Shown: in pieces, positions 59,901 to 64,000 of the stretch
How the letters are laid out: each line of letters starts with the position of its first letter
How positions within the stretch are numbered: position 1 is the stretch's first letter
NCBI RefSeq assembly: GCF_047663525.1
Contig: NC_092597.1
Location: 17,134,501-17,198,500 of the forward strand
Direction of reading: 5' to 3'
DNA length: 64,000 nt
Origin: Anas platyrhynchos
Taxonomy: Eukaryota > Chordata > Aves > Anseriformes > Anatidae
Made by a program: the position numbers and the translations under genes
Notes under the pieces: generated by a model
Seen by the model: only the letters and a program-made list of their open reading frames with translations
Databases searched by the model: none
What the model was told of the DNA's origin: nothing

Positions 59901-62279
59901 CCACCTGAGAAACTCTGAAGAGTTGAACCTATTAATTATAAAATATAACCACGGATGGGGAGAACAGAGGCGAATGGAGAAGCCACCACAAAGGTAGCTT
60001 TCAGTAGCTCCCATCCAACACAACAGCACACTTCTTCTCCATGTGCCTGAAGGAACTGGAGACAGACACAAAAACGGTGCTGTGGTGGCACATGAAATTG
60101 AGTTTTGGGCAGGAGCAGCCACTGGCTGGAGGTGGTGTACCTCTGGGGCCTTGAATGAGCTCTGCCATAGCGTTTTTTTCAGTATGTGCATTCGCAGGGA
60201 TGAGCTTTCCCTCTGCAGTCCATGAGGAGGGAGCAGAGAGAGCCTTGCTACACCCTGGATGGAGAGAGGTCCGGTAAAGGTGAGAGCAGAAATCGAGGGC
60301 ACGCCAGGAGGGGTTTGATGTCAGCCTTGCAGGGGCATGGCCTCCCACCCTTTCTCAGCCACCTCCTGCCCTGGGAGTGGTGAGATTTCAGCAGTGCTCG
60401 TGCCTCTCTCCCTTCCCTGTAAGGTTTTCTGTGCTCAGTTTCTTTCTTCTGCTGTTAAACTCCGTAGGTCAAAGCACGGTCACCTTCAATCACACAAACT
60501 CCTGCTAGCCCACCCTTCTGGTCTTCTTCTGACTGAGGACTGCAGGTGCTTCATAGGCATTGGGAGGGTTTAAAATGTTTTCTGTCCTCCGTAGCAGATC
60601 AGGGGGATTATCTGGAAGTAGCTGAAGCTCTAAGGATCCTTGGTCTCTGCAGGCAGACCGCTCGCACAAGGTGAGCAGACATTGCTCTGCCTTTTGAGAT
60701 TTAAATATATTTTTTTCCAGCTGCTTGAATGCCGCCCCTTGTCATCACAGCCCGGGGACGGGACAGCACATGGCACAGAGCCTCAGCAGGACATTGCCTG
60801 GGAGAAGGGCCGCTCTGTCCTACACAGCTGTTACTTAGGGGAAAACATGACAGCAACCGTCTTGGAGGAGAACAACAAAAAGCTTGGTCCCTGGGAGGGA
60901 CACTGGTGGTGACAGGAAGGACGGGCCACGCACAGATGGCAGAGATCACCTGCAGTGTCCCGGTGCTCTTGGAGCCCAACAGATGTCAGAGAAAGGAAGA
61001 CTTGCCTGATGGGAATAATCAAGATTTGCATTCACCACTGAATTCGGGGCATTGATTTCCTCCTGCATCTCCCACGCTATGGGCCCCAGGCATTGCGAGC
61101 CCATAAATCACAGAAAGGAGGAAATTAAGGCTGGCTTGGGCCAAACAAGTTTATAAGCGGCTGCAGGGTAGGCATCTTCTGGCGGAACAAAAGGCAGCAG
61201 GGATGAGTAAATCAGGAGCTGATGAGGTTTCATTAGCAAGGAGACATAAAGACAGCATCATTCTTGCCCAGGCGGTCCAAAAATCCTAAGCCACCTTCTT
61301 ATGGTCTGCTCCATATGCTCAGATTGAAAGCAGAAAGAGAGATGCAGACAGGTGAGGAAAAAATCCAACGTGTGTTTTTATTACTGTGTCAAGGTGAGTA
61401 CGAAATTGCAAACTTATTGCTCTTTTTTGAGCAAGGCAGGGGAGCTTCCCCTCAGTTAAGCTGACAAAAGTTTGGGCTTCCATCAGCTTTAAGAAAAAAA
61501 AATAATATTTTTTCTTTTCTTGTAGAAACAAAAAGAAGTATTAGTGCAGGTCAAAGTGCGCCTCATCTCGATGTGGAAGTAGGTCGCTTCATGTTTTCTC
61601 ACAGATACACACTCCCCGCTGGTTTTGCCACGGGAAGCCGCGGTGCAGAGATGACAAAAATGTCGTGCTGTGTCAGATCGGCCGAGGGTCCTGGGGTGAA
61701 GGAGGCTTCTCTCAGCTGCATCCTCACGGACTGAAACGCAATCATTTCACACGGCCTGCTTGAAGCATCCTTCCATGAAATTCCAGTCTAGCAGAGACAG
61801 CTTGCCCGGGGTGAAGATGTGCTCAGATGCTTCCCTGCTGTTACAGATGAACAGGACCTTGACCCAACAAGACAGTGACTTCTGTACGGAGCTCCACCAG
61901 AGAAACTGAGTGAGAGAAAGCTGAAGAAGACGCCAGAAGTTCCTGCTTGGGGATCTTAGAGAACGCGCCGCCGTGATGAGCAAACTAACCAGAATATGTA
62001 AGCAAAAGGCTCGAAACCTTCCCCTGCTGTCCTCCAAGCTGCTGTTAGGGGTTAGCTAATGGAGATGAGGGCTGACGGGAGCACCTGGGATCAGCTCGTT
62101 GGGGTAGGGTGGGAAGGAGGTGGTGGAGCTGTTAGTAAGATTAGCTGAAGCCAGGTAGGCCGTACCGATCTCACACAGGTCCCCTCCGTAGCTGGGAAGG
62201 CATAAGCATTTGAAAGAGTCGATGCCATCAACGCAGGTGGCTCCGTTCAGACAGGGGCTTGAGTGGCACTCATCAGTGT
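56881..62279 (-). CDS. ACAN: ACAN (aggrecan) 3' part, G3 domain (5' part off window)
   Basis: Minus-strand exons, 5' to 3': 62279-62166 (EGF), 59261-59103, 59017-58935 and 58712-58568 (C-type lectin domain), 57977-57795 (CCP/sushi), and 56969-56881 (tail, stop TAG). They give about 257 residues, closely matching mammalian aggrecan G3. Lectin calcium-site signatures QPDNF and WND are present, and the CCP has its four cysteines. Aggrecan is the large chondroitin-sulphate proteoglycan of cartilage; G3 aids secretion and binds tenascins and fibulins. Versican, neurocan and brevican are alternatives, but the tail sequence and synteny with HAPLN3 favour aggrecan. The chondroitin-sulphate, G1 and G2 regions lie beyond position 64000. 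Confidence 0.95.
57795..57977 (-). CDS. ACAN: ACAN CCP/sushi exon
   Basis: This 183-nt exon (phase 1 to phase 1) encodes [32 protein letters not shown] and [17 protein letters not shown]. The four cysteines and the W of a sushi domain are present. It is symmetric, so skipping keeps the frame. Confidence 0.95.
58568..58712 (-). CDS. ACAN: ACAN C-type lectin exon 3 (calcium site)
   Basis: This 145-nt exon (phase 0 to phase 1) encodes [20 protein letters not shown] and [20 protein letters not shown]. It contains the QPD and WND calcium-ligand motifs. Confidence 0.95.
58935..59017 (-). CDS. ACAN: ACAN C-type lectin exon 2
   Basis: This 83-nt exon (phase 1 to phase 0) encodes [20 protein letters not shown] and WSDGHSL, the conserved WIGL core of the lectin fold. 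Confidence 0.95.
59103..59261 (-). CDS. ACAN: ACAN C-type lectin exon 1
   Basis: This 159-nt exon (phase 1 to phase 1) encodes [20 protein letters not shown] and [26 protein letters not shown] and HLSSI are C-type lectin hallmarks. Confidence 0.95.
59262..62165 (-). other. ACAN intron between EGF and lectin exons
   Basis: This 2.9 kb, A/T-richer intron has short spurious frames only. I see no additional EGF exon or RNA gene. Confidence 0.65.
62166..62279 (-). CDS. ACAN: ACAN EGF-like (calcium-binding) exon
   Basis: This 114-nt exon, phase 1 at both ends, encodes [20 protein letters not shown] and [13 protein letters not shown] (the first residue uses a base from the previous exon). It is a calcium-binding EGF module. 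The symmetric phase allows it to be skipped in frame; aggrecan EGF modules are known to be alternatively spliced. Confidence 0.94.
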
Positions 62280-64000
62280 CTGCAAGAAATGAAGGGCTTC
62301 CATTAGGGCTCTGGGCAGGGAACCCCACCAAGAGGAGAACTTGTTTCCTTGCTTGTTTAGGGAGGACCAGGTGCTCTGGGGGAACCTGGGAGGTGTCAGG
62401 TTCGTGTTTGGAAGCATACTGCCACTGCTGCTGCTGGAGGGACGAAGGCAAGAGGCCCGACCACCCTACGAGGAGGACGTTGGTTTGGTGTCACTTGGTG
62501 GCTGAACACTGCTCTGGAGACATCAAGAAAGCCTCAGCAAGACGTATATCCGACACAGCACTCAGCCTCTTTGATAGCTGTGGTAACTTCTCATTGTCTA
62601 CCATCTCTGCCTGAGGGATGGAACATGCAAACGTGGCCTTCTCCACCAGCTGTGTGCATACCAGAAGAATGTGGGCTTCCCAAAAGCGGGAAAAACATCC
62701 TGAAATGGATGTCTGTACCCCTGCTGGCATTCCTGGAGCCAGTGTTCCCTACTAGTTTCTTCCTAACCATCATTCAGATGAAGTCCCAGGGCAAGTAATC
62801 TCATCTCAGTGAAGCTAAGTGCAGGGAAGAAAAGAAATGGGTTCGAAGGTGAATCAAAGACCCTCAGCCTTCTCCTTGTGAGGATTTTAGGAAGGGCTAC
62901 AACGGCCTCTTCCTTGGTGAAGAACACTGGATCATAGTGCCATTCTCTCCAGACCTGTCCACACTGTGCACTCTCTTGCTTGTGATGGGCCTGGAAGAAG
63001 CTGTAGGTCTTTCCCAGCTGTGGATTCCCTCATGGTGGTGGAAACTATTCCTATTTTCCCATCTAGAGCAGCTCTTAAGATTCCTTCTGCTTTTCCACAG
63101 CTGAAAAGAGAAGTTGGGATGGGAAGAATTCAGCCCCCAGCTTTCCAGTGTTTCTCAGTTTGCTAATTTGCACAAGCCTGTGCGGTAAGTGCCATCGTTT
63201 GATAGCACTTCCATCCTCTATCATCTTGGGGAAGAATGAAGGAGACAAGGATGCTCTGAAGAAGACCACGTGTAAGCAGTTTGTATCTCTATACAAAAAT
63301 GTAATTTGTGCTGGAATTAAAGTCCTTCTCCTAGTATCTCTCCATACTGAGCCTTAATCCTACTTATCAGCCTTTGGAATCAGAAGGAAAATGGTTCAGA
63401 ATGGAAAGATCTCAGAGATGTTCAACTAAAGAAACAAGACTAAGGAAGAAGGTGGGAGCACACCATGCAGGTTAGGCTAAGTGATGACTGATTAGCTCTT
63501 CATGCGAGATAACACCTCTTTCTTTCACACTCAGAAGAGAAGCAACTCTGTAAAAGTGCTGACTAACTTCCCATGCTCTTCTGGATGAGAGAGGTTAGTG
63601 AAGAAACTCTCAAAGATGATGAACATGGTGGCTGTGCAAATACCAGAGCAGAGCAGGGACTCCTCAAGATTTGTGTTCTTCTGGCTAGGGCATTTTCAGC
63701 CTGAGTAGCCCAGTTGCTCAGTGTCCCCAGACACATGAGAGCAGACACGTTATACCTGGTGTGAACGTCTGGTTGCTCAGTGGCCAACGTCTGATGATTT
63801 TAGATAAAAGATGGCATGCTTTGTAATGTGCCTGAGGGATGCAAAGCATTCTTCCTGACCTCGGATGGTAAATTGGTTCATGCTTTGGAGCATGAGGACT
63901 CTCATCTTTATTCTAGGCTGTGTCACTGTGAGCAATGTAATCGTTCCTCAGATGGCTGATGGACCACTCACACCAGTTCTGCAGTTAGTTCTTCACTGAG
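62280..64000 (-). other. ACAN intron upstream of the EGF exon
   Basis: This stretch precedes the EGF acceptor and runs off the window. I looked for a second EGF module or the 3' end of the chondroitin-sulphate exon on the minus strand and saw neither. A consensus-like donor on the plus strand near 63184 is probably chance. Confidence 0.6.

Noticed and set aside
63140-63190. Short exon-like segment on the plus strand (TTTCTCAG ... GCG/GTAAGT)
   Set aside because: Only about 26 nt, no frame match, and on the opposite strand to ACAN; splice-like sites by chance.

Overview
The window is vertebrate nuclear DNA, most likely from a bird. It holds spliced genes with GT/AG introns, CpG-rich promoters and very short introns in the GC-rich half (several of 90-250 bp), as is typical of an avian microchromosome. 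The gene order ABHD2 - MFGE8 - HAPLN3 - ACAN matches the human 15q26 block read in the opposite direction. I cannot fix the species from sequence alone; a non-avian reptile is the main alternative.

Layout. Positions 1 to about 30,250 hold most of ABHD2 on the minus strand. Its CpG-island promoter lies near 30.2-30.45 kb, the start-codon exon at 20,163-20,363, and six further coding exons run down to 770. The final coding exon(s), carrying the catalytic Asp and His, lie off the left edge. This part is relatively AT-rich. From 30.5 to 40.5 kb I recognise no gene: it is a roughly 10 kb intergenic space between two divergent promoters, with simple repeats and a few motif clusters that may be regulatory. 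MFGE8 is on the plus strand (ten coding exons, 40,699-47,602, 468 aa). HAPLN3 follows on the same strand (four coding exons, 53,187-55,074, 360 aa), probably with an untranslated exon near 51.8-51.9 kb. ACAN runs tail-to-tail toward HAPLN3 on the minus strand. Only its 3' part is present (six coding exons, 62,279 down to 56,881): an EGF module, the C-type lectin domain, the CCP/sushi module and the basic tail of the G3 domain. The chondroitin-sulphate, G1 and G2 parts lie beyond the right edge.

How the genes relate. Aggrecan and link protein (HAPLN) are matrix partners: link proteins stabilise proteoglycan binding to hyaluronan. MFGE8 is a secreted bridge between integrins and phosphatidylserine. 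The trio MFGE8-HAPLN3-ACAN mirrors EDIL3-HAPLN1-VCAN, so this is one copy of an ancient duplicated block. ABHD2, a membrane-anchored serine lipase, is a neighbour in the block with no evident shared function.

Most notable observations: MFGE8 here has three EGF modules with an RGD in the second, as in EDIL3, whereas human MFGE8 has one; tandem in-frame splice acceptors occur at the MFGE8 C2 domain; there are candidate untranslated exons for ABHD2 and HAPLN3; and a 10-bp-phased TCATTA/TCGTTA triplet lies close to a GATA cluster between ABHD2 and MFGE8. I found no convincing undescribed system. All exon limits were placed by eye from reading frame, splice consensus and remembered family alignments.
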